Shown here: piece after piece, positions 6,647 through 14,886 of the stretch
Numbering within the stretch: the stretch's first letter is position 1
Layout of the letters: each line of letters begins with the position of its first letter
From: Corticimicrobacter populi
GTDB taxonomy: Bacteria > Pseudomonadota > Gammaproteobacteria > Burkholderiales > Burkholderiaceae_B
Reading direction: 5' to 3'
DNA length: 64,000 bases
Assembly: GCF_003123725.1 (NCBI RefSeq)
Contig: NZ_QETA01000002.1
Span: 1-64,000, forward strand
Translations under genes and position numbers: made by a program
Notes under the pieces: model-generated
Database searches by the model: none
Told to the model about the DNA's origin: nothing
What the model saw: only the letters and a program-made list of their open reading frames with translations

Positions 6647-9523
6647 CTACATGCGGTAGTTCAAGGTCAGCATCGCGTTGCGCGGTGCCCCCGAGATATA
6701 GGAGCGTTCGTGCTGGTAGTAAACCTTGTCGAACACGTTGTTGACGTTCAACTGCATGCTGAAATTCCTGTCGATCTGGTAGCGGGCCATCAGGTCGAAG
6801 ACCTGATAGGCATCCTGCTTCATCATTTCCTGCTCGACCTGGGTCTTGTTCGTGGGTATCCAGGCCGACTGGGTGCTGCTCTGCCAGCGCCAGCCCAGCC
6901 CCAGCATCAGCTTGTCGAAACTGTATGTGGTGAAAAGCTTGAAGGATTTTTCGGGGGCGCGGTAGGAGGCGGTGAAATCGTCGCGCGCGCCCAGCAGGAT
7001 TTCGCCGGGATTCGAGGGCACGACCTGCTTTTGTTTGACGAAGCCGGCCGCCATGTTCCAGTTCGGCGTGATGGCACCGGCGATGTTGAATTCCCAGCCA
7101 TAGACGCGCCAGCCATTGTCTGTCGTACCTGAGGTATTGGCATCATAGGTCTGATAGGGAAAATCCTTTTGCCGCATTTTGAAGTACGACGCAGCGACGT
7201 TCAGCCGATCGTCGAAGAAGGCACCTTTCAGGCCACCTTCGTAGGTGATGGAGCGTACGGGTGGCAGCCAGTCGCCGGTGGCGAGATTGGTCGTGTTGTT
7301 GGAGTTGATGTCGCGCACATAGGTGGTGGTATAGCTGGCATAGGCATTGATCTGGGGCGTGATTTCATAGATCAGCCCGGCATAGGGCAGGAATTTGGGT
7401 TCAAGTTTGTACTGTGTGGCGGCGCGGCGGACATAATTTCCATTGCAGTAGTCCACGTATGTTTGAGATGCTTTTGTTGAGCAGGTGAAATAAGGGTCAT
7501 CATTGCGATCTTTTGCCCATCGTCCCCCCAGGATCAGGTGTGCGCGGGAAAAGGGACGCAGATGGCTGGCAAAGTAGATCCCTGTCTGACGGGTTCGAGT
7601 GTGTGTGGTGATCTGTTGGTTGAACATATTGGCACTATCTGTATCGATGGCTGGTGCTTTGTTGCCACTATTGTTATTCCATTCTTCGATGGAGATCCCG
7701 GAGCGATAGGTGCATTGCTCGGTCCTTTTTTGAATGATCTCGTCCCTTTCTTTTGCAAAGTTTTCTTCTGATGGAAAGACCCCTGGATCCCACCCCATAT
7801 CCCTGTCTTCGTACCACCACTCAATTAACTGATCGAGCATCCCTATTTTTGAGTCGTAGTAGATATCATTGATCTGGGCGAACGCAGCATCAGAACAAAG
7901 GCTCTGATGCTGCGGTCCCGCGCCGACCTGAAGCACGCCGCTGTCGAGTTGGCTTGTATCTTCGCTCGCGTATCCCCAATGCAGCTTGCGATGCACGGCG
8001 TAATAGTTCGCCCCGACGACGAAATCCTGCTGGCGGCCCGCCAGTTCGAAGCTGCCCTTCAGGTGCAGGTCGAAGGCCTTGACTTCGTTCTCGCGGTTGT
8101 CACGCCTGGCGGAGTAGGATGCCCGGTCGGCCCGTGGGACGTAGTAAGTCGTCCCGATCTCCCCATAAAGTTTGTCATCCTTATTGTTGGCGTAGTTGAA
8201 GCTGGCCTTCACCAGCCAGTCGTTGTCGAAGGTGTGCTCCCAGGAGGCGAACAGATTGGTGTACTTGCGATGGGTGCGCGACCAGGGCGTGGCGTTGTTG
8301 AAATTGCGGTCGACGGCTTCGGTCTCTTCGGCATGGAGGCCAGAGCCGTCGGTGTAGTCATACACTTCCGAATAGCGCGTGATCCCATGCGGTGAGGCCC
8401 CGTTCAGCTTGAAGTCGTAATGCGTGACCCCCAGGCTGATCCGGTCATTGTCGGTCACGTCCAGCGCGCCGATCAGCGACAGGGCCTTGCGGTCGCTGCT
8501 GACGCCGTCTACCCAGTGATCACCTTCCTGTGCTGCAGCGGCAAGGCGTATCCGCAATCTGTCGCTCAACGGCGTGGAGTAATCCACTTCGGCCCGGCGG
8601 GTGTTCCAGCTGCCGTATTTCAGACTGGCCGACAGATATGGGTCGAGGTAGGGATGCTTGCGCACGAAATTGAGGCTGGCCGAGGCGTCGCCTGCGCCGC
8701 CGGTCAGGCTGTTGGAGCCGCGGATCACGTCGATGCGTTCGTACAGGAAGGAGTCCTGCATGCCGATGTCGCCGCTGGCCGAACCTGACAGGATGTAGGT
8801 GCTGGCCATGACCCCGTCCATCTGCACAGAAGTGACAGGAAAGGTCCGGGAGTAGATCGGCTGGCTGCCGGCACCGGCTACGCCCGCGGTCACCAGGGTA
8901 ATGCCGGGTGTCTGGTCGAGCACTTCGCTGAGTGTCAGCAGGCCCTGATCCTGTATCTGCTGGGCGGTAAAGGTGGTGATGCTCTGCGGGGTTTCCTTGG
9001 GTGCCAGGTCGAGTTTGGTGGCACTGGCTGTGGTGGTGACCGTATAGCCGGTATTGGGAGCATCACCTTCACGGTATGCGCCGGCAATGGTGACGGTATC
9101 CAGTGCCGCGATGTTGTCGTCTGTTGCTGAGGCTGCAGTGGTATCGGGCAGGGCACGCAGCATCCAGCGGGACGGGCCGCTGGGAATCGCCTCGAAACCG
9201 CTGCCCTGCAGGATGCGCTGGAAACCAGTCGTGGCGTTGAAGCGCCCCCGCAGGCCAGGCGAGTGTTGGCCGGCCAGCAAGGCTGCATCGAAGGACAGGC
9301 TGATATCGACAGTCTGGGCGAACAGGTTGAGCACGGTTGGCAGTGGGCCGGCACCGATATCGATGACCTGTGTGCCGGCGGGGTCGGTCATGGCGGGCGT
9401 ACTGCTGCCTTGTGCATATGAAATCCGTGGGGCAATGGATGCCGCCAGCAGGCACAACAGCGTGGCATGCCGTGTGTGCTTGAAGATGAATGAATTGCGC
9501 GGGACAAGGGGGGAGGCAGGCAT
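6647..9523 (-). CDS. TonB-dependent receptor with N-terminal STN signalling domain
   Basis: The 958-residue form starting at 9523 has a signal peptide (HATLLCLLAASIAPRISYAQG). An STN domain follows at about residues 45-115 (QVIDIGAGPLPTVLNLFAQTVDISLSFDAALLAGQ), then the plug (ETPQSITTFTAQQIQDQGLLTLSEVLDQTPGITL; RIDVIRGSNSLTGGAGDASASLNFVRKHP) and a 22-strand barrel ending LTLNYRM. The STN domain contacts FecR in the periplasm, making this a transducer for the upstream fecI-fecR pair. The family default is a ferric-siderophore receptor, but linkage to a haemophilin-like protein and Slam makes a haemophore receptor equally plausible. A conserved promoter at 9602-9628 lies above this start and excludes longer N-termini. 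Two cysteine-containing extracellular insertions in mid-barrel are lower in GC than their surroundings. Confidence 0.88.
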   Translation of the reverse strand: MPASPLVPRNSFIFKHTRHATLLCLLAASIAPRISYAQGSSTPAMTDPAGTQVIDIGAGPLPTVLNLFAQTVDISLSFDAALLAGQHSPGLRGRFNATTGFQRILQGSGFEAIPSGPSRWMLRALPDTTAASATDDNIAALDTVTIAGAYREGDAPNTGYTVTTTASATKLDLAPKETPQSITTFTAQQIQDQGLLTLSEVLDQTPGITLVTAGVAGAGSQPIYSRTFPVTSVQMDGVMASTYILSGSASGDIGMQDSFLYERIDVIRGSNSLTGGAGDASASLNFVRKHPYLDPYLSASLKYGSWNTRRAEVDYSTPLSDRLRIRLAAAAQEGDHWVDGVSSDRKALSLIGALDVTDNDRISLGVTHYDFKLNGASPHGITRYSEVYDYTDGSGLHAEETEAVDRNFNNATPWSRTHRKYTNLFASWEHTFDNDWLVKASFNYANNKDDKLYGEIGTTYYVPRADRASYSARRDNRENEVKAFDLHLKGSFELAGRQQDFVVGANYYAVHRKLHWGYASEDTSQLDSGVLQVGAGPQHQSLCSDAAFAQINDIYYDSKIGMLDQLIEWWYEDRDMGWDPGVFPSEENFAKERDEIIQKRTEQCTYRSGISIEEWNNNSGNKAPAIDTDSANMFNQQITTHTRTRQTGIYFASHLRPFSRAHLILGGRWAKDRNDDPYFTCSTKASQTYVDYCNGNYVRRAATQYKLEPKFLPYAGLIYEITPQINAYASYTTTYVRDINSNNTTNLATGDWLPPVRSITYEGGLKGAFFDDRLNVAASYFKMRQKDFPYQTYDANTSGTTDNGWRVYGWEFNIAGAITPNWNMAAGFVKQKQVVPSNPGEILLGARDDFTASYRAPEKSFKLFTTYSFDKLMLGLGWRWQSSTQSAWIPTNKTQVEQEMMKQDAYQVFDLMARYQIDRNFSMQLNVNNVFDKVYYQHERSYISGAPRNAMLTLNYRM

Positions 9524-9601
9524 GGGAGTGCAATCGATGTCGGATGATCGGACGCGACACAATGGTCGGTACTGGGCCATGGCATGCATGGATTCAGTAA
9601 A

Positions 9602-9628
9602 GACACGCAACTCGATATGAAAGTGCAA
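9602..9628 (-). promoter_or_regulatory. ECF sigma (FecI-type) promoter element of the TonB receptor gene
   Basis: Minus-strand TTGCACTTTC (9628-9619), 11 nt, CGTGTC (9607-9602), matching the element before the haemophilin-like gene in both boxes and spacing. It lies between fecR and the receptor, so the receptor can be transcribed apart from fecIR, as in FecI-type systems where the sigma factor drives the receptor gene. The initiation point would be about 70 nt before the start codon at 9523. Confidence 0.6.
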
Positions 9629-9687
9629 ATGTGATGAAAATGCATTCTTTTATGTGGCAGACCATGCCGGATGGCCCGTGCACGGTT

Positions 9688-10650
9688 TTACCGTGGCAGC
9701 AGCGTGACCCAGTACCGCGTGCGACGCCGGACCTGCACGGGAAAACTGTCAGCCAGCGCGGCGAGGGCTTCGTCGGTGTCGTTCAGGGAGAAAACGCCGG
9801 ATACCTTCAGCGATGCGATCCCGGATGCACAGTCCAGGATGCCGGGGCGGTAGCGTGACAGTTCTGCGATGACTTCCGACAATGGCGCATCCACGACGGC
9901 AAGTCGCCCTTGCAGCCATGCATCGGCACGGGTGGGGGCATCAAGAATGGGGCCGGTATCCGTGGCATCGAAGGTGACAGCCTGCCCAGCCTGCAGGTAC
10001 AGGCGTGCTGACGTGCTGTGCGCGGGCTGGATGGCGACAGCATGCTGAAGGACCTGGACCTGCGTGCGTGTATTATCCACGCGCACCGTGAAGCGGGTGC
10101 CCAGGGCCTCAATGTCGCCGTGCCGAGTGCGAATGATGAAAGGGCGGCCCGACTCCGGGAACGGGCTGTCAGTGTGTGTCTGGATCAGGATTTCACCCGC
10201 GTGCAGGACCAGTCGCCGGTGCGTGGTAGTGAAGTCCTGCTGCACGGCTGTAGCCGTGTTCAGATAGAGTTCGGACCCATCTTCCAATTGGATTCGGCGT
10301 TGCTCGCCAGTGGCTGTGCGCCAGTCTGCCCGCGTGGCGGGCAGCAGGAGACGATAGGCTCCGGTGGCCAGCAGGCCGGCACCAGCCAGCGGCAGCAGGC
10401 TGCGCAGAACAAAGCGACGACGGGACGGGCTGGACAGTACGGCAGAGGCAATGCTGCCTGGTACCTGCTCGAATCTACGTTGCACTTGCTGGAGGCGATC
10501 CCAGGCCTTGCGATGCGCCGGGCTGGCTTCAAGCCACGATTGCCAGTTTTTACGATCCTCGGGGGTGGCGTCTTCCGCTGCGAGGCAGGCGTACCAGTGT
10601 GCGGCCTCGATAATGGACTGCGCTTCGGCGGGTTGCATCTGGCACGGCAT
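9688..10650 (-). CDS. fecR: FecR-family anti-sigma/sigma regulator
   Basis: A 320-residue protein with the FecR layout. The cytoplasmic N-terminal domain (DUF4880: EAQSIIEAAHWYACLAAEDATPEDRKNWQSWLEASPAHRKAWDRLQQVQ) is followed by a single membrane segment at about 97-115 (FVLRSLLPLAGAGLLATGAYRLLL). The periplasmic FecR domain contains TATGEQRRIQLEDGSELYLNTATAV and VRTRHGDIEALGTRF-like strands, and the end resembles an STN-binding region. It relays ligand occupancy of the STN receptor to the sigma factor encoded just upstream. The start at 10650 lies 7 bp after the fecI stop, so the two are co-translated; a longer in-frame start would overlap fecI. Confidence 0.9.
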   Translation of the reverse strand: MPCQMQPAEAQSIIEAAHWYACLAAEDATPEDRKNWQSWLEASPAHRKAWDRLQQVQRRFEQVPGSIASAVLSSPSRRRFVLRSLLPLAGAGLLATGAYRLLLPATRADWRTATGEQRRIQLEDGSELYLNTATAVQQDFTTTHRRLVLHAGEILIQTHTDSPFPESGRPFIIRTRHGDIEALGTRFTVRVDNTRTQVQVLQHAVAIQPAHSTSARLYLQAGQAVTFDATDTGPILDAPTRADAWLQGRLAVVDAPLSEVIAELSRYRPGILDCASGIASLKVSGVFSLNDTDEALAALADSFPVQVRRRTRYWVTLLPR

Positions 10651-10657
10651 GTGGCGC

Positions 10658-11179
10658 TCACAGGGACAGCAGGCAGCAATGCGCCATGGCGCGTGCGATA
10701 TGGTTCTTGACGGTCCGCAGGGAAACACCGAGCTGCTCGGCGATGCGGGCATAAGGCAGACCCTGGAACTGAGCCAGGATGAATGCCTGTCGTACCTGGG
10801 GAGCGAGACCGTCCAGCATGCGATCCAGTTCGTACAGGGCCTCGCGGATCAACGCCTGGTTTTCAAGCGATGGAACTGCCTGTGGTGGCAGGCTGGCCAG
10901 CGTATCGAGGTATGCGCGCTCTATGGCCTGGCGGCGATAGAAATTGGCAACCAGTCGGCCAGCGACGGTCACCAGATAGGCACGCGGCTCTCTGACCGGG
11001 AGCGCCGCCAGCCGAGCCTGGGTATGTGCGCACAGCACGCGGACAAACGTATCCTGAACCAGATCGTCCGCATCCTCGGGGCGGCCGACTTTGGTGCGCA
11101 ACCAATTTCGCAGCCAGCCGTGATGTTCGCTATACCAGCTGTCCACTTCACTGGCCGGCTGGGCCAGGTGCTTTTTCAT
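10658..11179 (-). CDS. fecI: FecI-type ECF sigma factor
   Basis: 173 residues with both ECF regions. Region 2 (WLRNWLRTKVGRPEDADDLVQDTFVRVL) carries the DADDLVQDTF core-binding motif. Region 4 (LDGLAPQVRQAFILAQFQGLPYARIAEQLGVSLRTVKNHIARAM) carries the -35-recognition helix-turn-helix. The order fecI-fecR-receptor is the classic cell-surface-signalling arrangement. Likely targets are the two matching promoter elements at 9602-9628 and 6605-6631. Expression of fecI itself is probably iron-controlled; a half-good Fur-like site lies just upstream. Confidence 0.92.
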   Translation of the reverse strand: MKKHLAQPASEVDSWYSEHHGWLRNWLRTKVGRPEDADDLVQDTFVRVLCAHTQARLAALPVREPRAYLVTVAGRLVANFYRRQAIERAYLDTLASLPPQAVPSLENQALIREALYELDRMLDGLAPQVRQAFILAQFQGLPYARIAEQLGVSLRTVKNHIARAMAHCCLLSL

Positions 11180-11200
11180 TGGCCTTGAAAATAAAATATT

Positions 11201-11220
11201 GAATGGGAATGGTTTCTTTT
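11201..11220 (-). promoter_or_regulatory. Weak candidate Fur box upstream of fecI
   Basis: On the minus strand the stretch ending CATTCCCATTC, 22-42 nt before the fecI start, matches nine of ten bases of one half of a CATTCTCATT-type Fur site. The other half is poor. fecI genes are normally Fur-repressed, which is the main reason to list it. Confidence 0.25.
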
Positions 11221-11267
11221 ATTGTATGCGTATTGCTGGATTTTGCCATTGCTTTGTATACAAGAGC

Positions 11268-12437
11268 TTAGAAATACTTCAGCCAGGCGATATCGGGTCT
11301 GCGGCGTTTGAGTTGGCCGAACCATCTCACGGCGGGATACAGTGCTGCCGCCAGCCCCAATGTGACGACCCAGACGGCCCAAAGACGCTCGAAGCCATAA
11401 TATTCGCCCTGATTCAGCCCCCACAGTCCGACTGCTGCCAGGTACAGCAGCTTGAGGACGTACAGGTGCAGGATGTAGAAGAACATCGGCGCGCCACCAA
11501 ATGTCTGCAGGACTGCCTGCCAGCGGTGGCCCGGATGCCGCTCCAGTGCGCGCAGCAACAGTAGCCCCAGTCCCAGTGTCAGCAGCAGGAACAGCAGCGA
11601 AGGTGGATATTTGGTGATGTTGACGAAGCTCATCAGTCCTTGTGCCAGCGTGTCGCCTGTCTGCCAGGGCTGGGCCTGGCCATAGGCGTTGGACTGCCGC
11701 AGCAGCACGAACAACAATAGCGCGCCAAGGCCACAGTACAGCAGGCGAGACTGTCGATTGGCAGGTAGCGTGGTGCGGCCGAACCAGGGGCCAGCAGCAA
11801 AGCCCAGTGCGATCACGCCGATCCAGGGCAGGAGCGGATATGAGGTGCGCAGCCGCAGCGCATCCCCGAATTCAAGCCAGCCCCGATCGTGCAGAATGGC
11901 CCAGGGAGAGTGCATGAACGTGCCCGGGCCGAAGTGGAGCCCATCGAGCAGGTTGTGACCGAATACCAGTATCAGGCCCAGAGTGGTCAGCAACGGGCGT
12001 GGCAGCCAGACGAGGGCCGCGAGGGCGAGCATGCTGCAGCCGATGGCCCAAATGACCTGCAGATAGATCACAGTGGGCGGGAATATAAATGTCCAGGCAA
12101 AGTTGATGACGGTGACTTCCAGTGCCACCAGCAGCAGGCCGCGCTTGAAGAGAAATCCGGAGGCTGCACGCATGCTGCCCTGCCGGTCGGCGTACAGCCA
12201 GGCAGACAGTCCGGTCAGGAAAATGAATACGGGTGCGCACAGGTGTGCCAGCAGGCGGCTGTAGAACAAATCGGGTGGCGTCTGTGCAATATCCATCGGG
12301 TCGTTGACCTGATGATGCAGGAAAAAGGTTTCGCGCACATGGTCGAGCAGCATCAGAACGATGACCAGACCACGCAGGATATCAATGGCGGGGATGCGGC
12401 CAGATGGCCGGGCAGGGACAGAGGACAGGCTGGGCAT
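11268..12437 (-). CDS. DUF1624 (heparan-alpha-glucosaminide N-acetyltransferase-like) membrane protein
   Basis: 389 residues with about ten hydrophobic segments. The N-terminal signature PAIDILRGLVIVLMLLDHVRETFF (D-x-x-R-G ... D-H-x-R) defines the DUF1624/acyltransferase-3-like family, where the histidine is thought to take part in transmembrane acyl transfer. The bacterial substrate is unknown. The final segments (FGGAPMFFYILHLYVLKLLY) and a basic C-terminal tail are intact. The start codon follows almost directly after a 31-bp near-perfect palindrome and lacks a Shine-Dalgarno sequence, so control at this junction is likely. It is separate in function from the iron genes downstream. Confidence 0.8.
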   Translation of the reverse strand: MPSLSSVPARPSGRIPAIDILRGLVIVLMLLDHVRETFFLHHQVNDPMDIAQTPPDLFYSRLLAHLCAPVFIFLTGLSAWLYADRQGSMRAASGFLFKRGLLLVALEVTVINFAWTFIFPPTVIYLQVIWAIGCSMLALAALVWLPRPLLTTLGLILVFGHNLLDGLHFGPGTFMHSPWAILHDRGWLEFGDALRLRTSYPLLPWIGVIALGFAAGPWFGRTTLPANRQSRLLYCGLGALLLFVLLRQSNAYGQAQPWQTGDTLAQGLMSFVNITKYPPSLLFLLLTLGLGLLLLRALERHPGHRWQAVLQTFGGAPMFFYILHLYVLKLLYLAAVGLWGLNQGEYYGFERLWAVWVVTLGLAAALYPAVRWFGQLKRRRPDIAWLKYF

Positions 12438-12438
12438 G

Positions 12439-12469
12439 AATCAAAGTGTTATTTAATAACATTTTGATT
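12439..12469. promoter_or_regulatory. 31-bp near-perfect palindrome abutting a start codon
   Basis: Arms 12439-12453 and 12455-12469 pair at 14 of 15 positions around a central T at 12454; the core is TGTTATT-T-AATAACA, flanked by AATCAAA and TTTGATT. It ends one base before the start codon of the DUF1624 gene and occupies the ribosome-binding-site position. It could be an operator for a dimeric repressor, or in RNA a hairpin hiding the start. Confidence 0.55.
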
Positions 12470-12519
12470 GTAGCGAATGATTCTGCAATACCGGTGCCTG
12501 CCCGATACCCTCCGTCTGT

Positions 12520-13965
12520 TCAGAGCCTGTCGGCCTGCCCGGCTGTGTCCAGCGTGACAGGCAGCGTGACCCGCACTTCCAGCCCGCCTTCCGGGGGCGA
12601 GATGAACGACAGCGTGCCTGCATGCGTGTCGATGACGGCGCGGGCGATGCTCAGGCCCAGCCCATAGCCGCCGGTCGTGCTGTTGCGGGACGATTCGACC
12701 CGGTAGAACGGTTCCGTAATGCGTGCCAGATGATCGGCAGGAATGCCTGGGCCATCATCCCGGATCACGATCACGATCTGGTTCGCTTCGTCATGGATGT
12801 TCAGCGTGGCGTGGTGTCCATAGCGCAGCGCGTTGTCGAGCAGGTTTTCCAGGCAACGCTTGAGGCTGCGCGGGTAGCCGCGTAGCGTGCGCCGGGTCTG
12901 GCCGTGCAGCAGGATATCGTGGCCGAGGTCTGCGGCATCCTGGCGCAGGCTCTCCAGCATCGAGTTGAGATCGATACGTTGTCGCTGTTCGCCGGGATCA
13001 CCGCTTTTCATGAAATCGAGTGTGGCGGCGATCATGGATTCCATGTGCTCCAGATCGCTGCGAAAGCGTTCCTTGAGGCTGGAGTCGGGCAGCATCTCCG
13101 TGCGCAGCATCAGGCGGGTCACAGGCGAGCGCAGATCGTGCGATACCGCTGCCAGAAACCGTGTGCGTTCTTCCAGTTGCGTTGCCAGCCGGCGCTGCAT
13201 CGAATTGAATGCGGTGGCCGCATGGCGGACTTCGACGGGGCCCTCGACGGGCATGGGGGGGCTGCCGAGGTCCTGTTCCAGTGCCTGTGCGGCGCGGGCC
13301 AGGCGCAGGATGGGGCGGGTGACCAGGCGCACAGCCCACAGGACGACAATGATCAGCAACAGGATGCGCAGCAGGTAGATACGGACGAAATAGTCCAGGA
13401 ACACCTGCCAGGGTTCGGTGATGCGCCAGCCCTGCTCTTCCCGGGCCTCGACGCGCAGCCAGCGTGTCGGTGACAGTTCCAGCTCGACTGTGAACTGGCT
13501 GTCCGGCAGTGGTGGGGGCTGCAGCAGCCAGCCCAGCCAGGCGGGCTCGACGACAGGCGGTGCATCCTGTGAAGGGACGAGGTCGAGCGTGAAGGTCTGG
13601 ATGACGGGTGGTGGATCAAGGCGGTCGGCCAGCAGATGTTCGAGCAGGCTGCGCATGTCCTGCGTCAGTCTTGAGGGCGGTTCTCTGGGGGCAGGTGATG
13701 GCGTGTCCGTCAGCGAAAAGCTGAAGCCGTGCGACTGTAACTGGCGGACCAGGGTTGGGGAGCAGGCGGCAGTATCGAGCAGGCCGATCAGGTCGGCCAG
13801 ACGCGTGGCCAGCACTCGAGTCGGAATCTCCAATGCGCGATGGGCGCGAACATCGTGCCAGATGGTGCTGGTCAGTGCCTGAGCCGCCAGCAGGCCGCTG
13901 ATCAGCGCCAGCAGCAATTGCCCGGAGAGTGTGTCTGGCCAGAGTTTGTGCAGCAGGTGCCGCAT
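12520..13965 (-). CDS. Two-component sensor histidine kinase, EnvZ-like
   Basis: 481 residues with a membrane segment at about 15-32, a periplasmic domain to about 195, and a second membrane segment at about 196-216 (YLLRILLLIIVVLWAVRLV). A HAMP domain (RPILRLARAAQALEQDLG) follows, then the H-box FLAAVSHDLRSPVTRLMLRTE with the phospho-accepting His276. The ATPase has N-box LENLLDNALRYG, G1 DDGPGIP and G2 GYGLGLSIARAVI. Its start overlaps the regulator's stop region (TGAATG), so the pair is translationally coupled. The periplasmic domain is proline-rich and gives no clue to the signal. Adjacency to a siderophore receptor hints at a metal or envelope cue, but this is only context. Confidence 0.92.
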   Translation of the reverse strand: MRHLLHKLWPDTLSGQLLLALISGLLAAQALTSTIWHDVRAHRALEIPTRVLATRLADLIGLLDTAACSPTLVRQLQSHGFSFSLTDTPSPAPREPPSRLTQDMRSLLEHLLADRLDPPPVIQTFTLDLVPSQDAPPVVEPAWLGWLLQPPPLPDSQFTVELELSPTRWLRVEAREEQGWRITEPWQVFLDYFVRIYLLRILLLIIVVLWAVRLVTRPILRLARAAQALEQDLGSPPMPVEGPVEVRHAATAFNSMQRRLATQLEERTRFLAAVSHDLRSPVTRLMLRTEMLPDSSLKERFRSDLEHMESMIAATLDFMKSGDPGEQRQRIDLNSMLESLRQDAADLGHDILLHGQTRRTLRGYPRSLKRCLENLLDNALRYGHHATLNIHDEANQIVIVIRDDGPGIPADHLARITEPFYRVESSRNSTTGGYGLGLSIARAVIDTHAGTLSFISPPEGGLEVRVTLPVTLDTAGQADRL

Positions 13966-14700
13966 TCAGGCCTTGCCGGTGCGGTCGAGATGGATCATGT
14001 AGCCCTCGTTGCGGATCGTGCGCAGCAGGACCGGATGGCGCGAGTCGTGCTCCAGGTGCTGGCGCAGCCGGCTGATGCAGACATCGATGGCTCGGTCGCC
14101 GTTGTTGAGCGGCCTGCCGAAAGCCTGGCGGACCAGATAATCGCGGCTCAAGGGCCGGTTGGGTTGCAGCAGCAATGAACGCAGCACATGAAAGTCGGAA
14201 TTGGGCAGGCTGATGATCAACTGCTCTGGTGATTCCAGCTGGCGTGCCCGCATGTCGAGTTTCCAGCCGGCGAAAGCCAGGTATTCCGGTTCGCTACCCG
14301 CGCTGACCGAGGGCGCGCCGGCTTGGGGCCGTTCTCCGGCGCGGCGCAGTACGGCCTTGGTACGGGCCAGCAGTTCGCGCGGGTCGAAGGGCTTGGTGAC
14401 ATAGTCGTCGGCACCGATTTCGAGGCCGACGATACGATCGACTGCTGCATTGCGTGCCGTCAGCATGATGACTGGTGCCGGGTAGCGGCTTTGCAGTTGT
14501 CGGCACAAATCAAGCCCATCGTCGGCCGGCATCATGAGGTCAAGGATGATCAGATCGATGGTGTCCTGGCCCAGCAGCGCCCACATGGACTGCCCATCTC
14601 GTGCCGTGCTGACACGATAGCCGGACTGGCCAAGATAGGCGGAAAGCAGCTGGCGGATTTCTGGATCGTCGTCGACGACCAGGATGTGTTTTGGTTGCAT
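13966..14700 (-). CDS. OmpR-family response regulator
   Basis: 244 residues from the ATG at 14700. The receiver domain has HILVVDDDPEIRQLL (acidic pocket), phospho-acceptor Asp54 in LIILDLMMPADDG, and the conserved lysine in DDYVTKPFDPRELLART. A winged-helix DNA-binding domain follows (SLPNSDFHVLRSLLLQPNRPLSRDYLVRQAFG; RAIDVCISRLRQHLE; IRNEGYMI). An upstream in-frame ATG at 14727 is possible but would add a non-conserved leader. It is divergent from the FhuE-like receptor at 14887, so the 186-bp gap may be a shared control region, though no repeat strong enough to name as its binding site is seen. Confidence 0.9.
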   Translation of the reverse strand: MQPKHILVVDDDPEIRQLLSAYLGQSGYRVSTARDGQSMWALLGQDTIDLIILDLMMPADDGLDLCRQLQSRYPAPVIMLTARNAAVDRIVGLEIGADDYVTKPFDPRELLARTKAVLRRAGERPQAGAPSVSAGSEPEYLAFAGWKLDMRARQLESPEQLIISLPNSDFHVLRSLLLQPNRPLSRDYLVRQAFGRPLNNGDRAIDVCISRLRQHLEHDSRHPVLLRTIRNEGYMIHLDRTGKA

Positions 14701-14886
14701 GTGCCAAGTGTACTGTCCCGGCAGCATTGTGTAATGGCTGCGCGGTCTGTGCGAAATCTCAAAATAAATCAATACATTCCAGTGTGTCTGCAACATATTG
14801 CCGTCGATGTGCGTTTCTAGAATGCGGCTTCGTAAATGTGAACGTATTTCGTTCTTGTTGGTTTTAATTATATAGAGACGCACGCT

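Noticed and set aside
11889-12467. 192-codon frame opposite the DUF1624 gene
   Set aside because: The opposite strand has a clear membrane protein with a family motif; the antisense frame is glutamine-rich and featureless.
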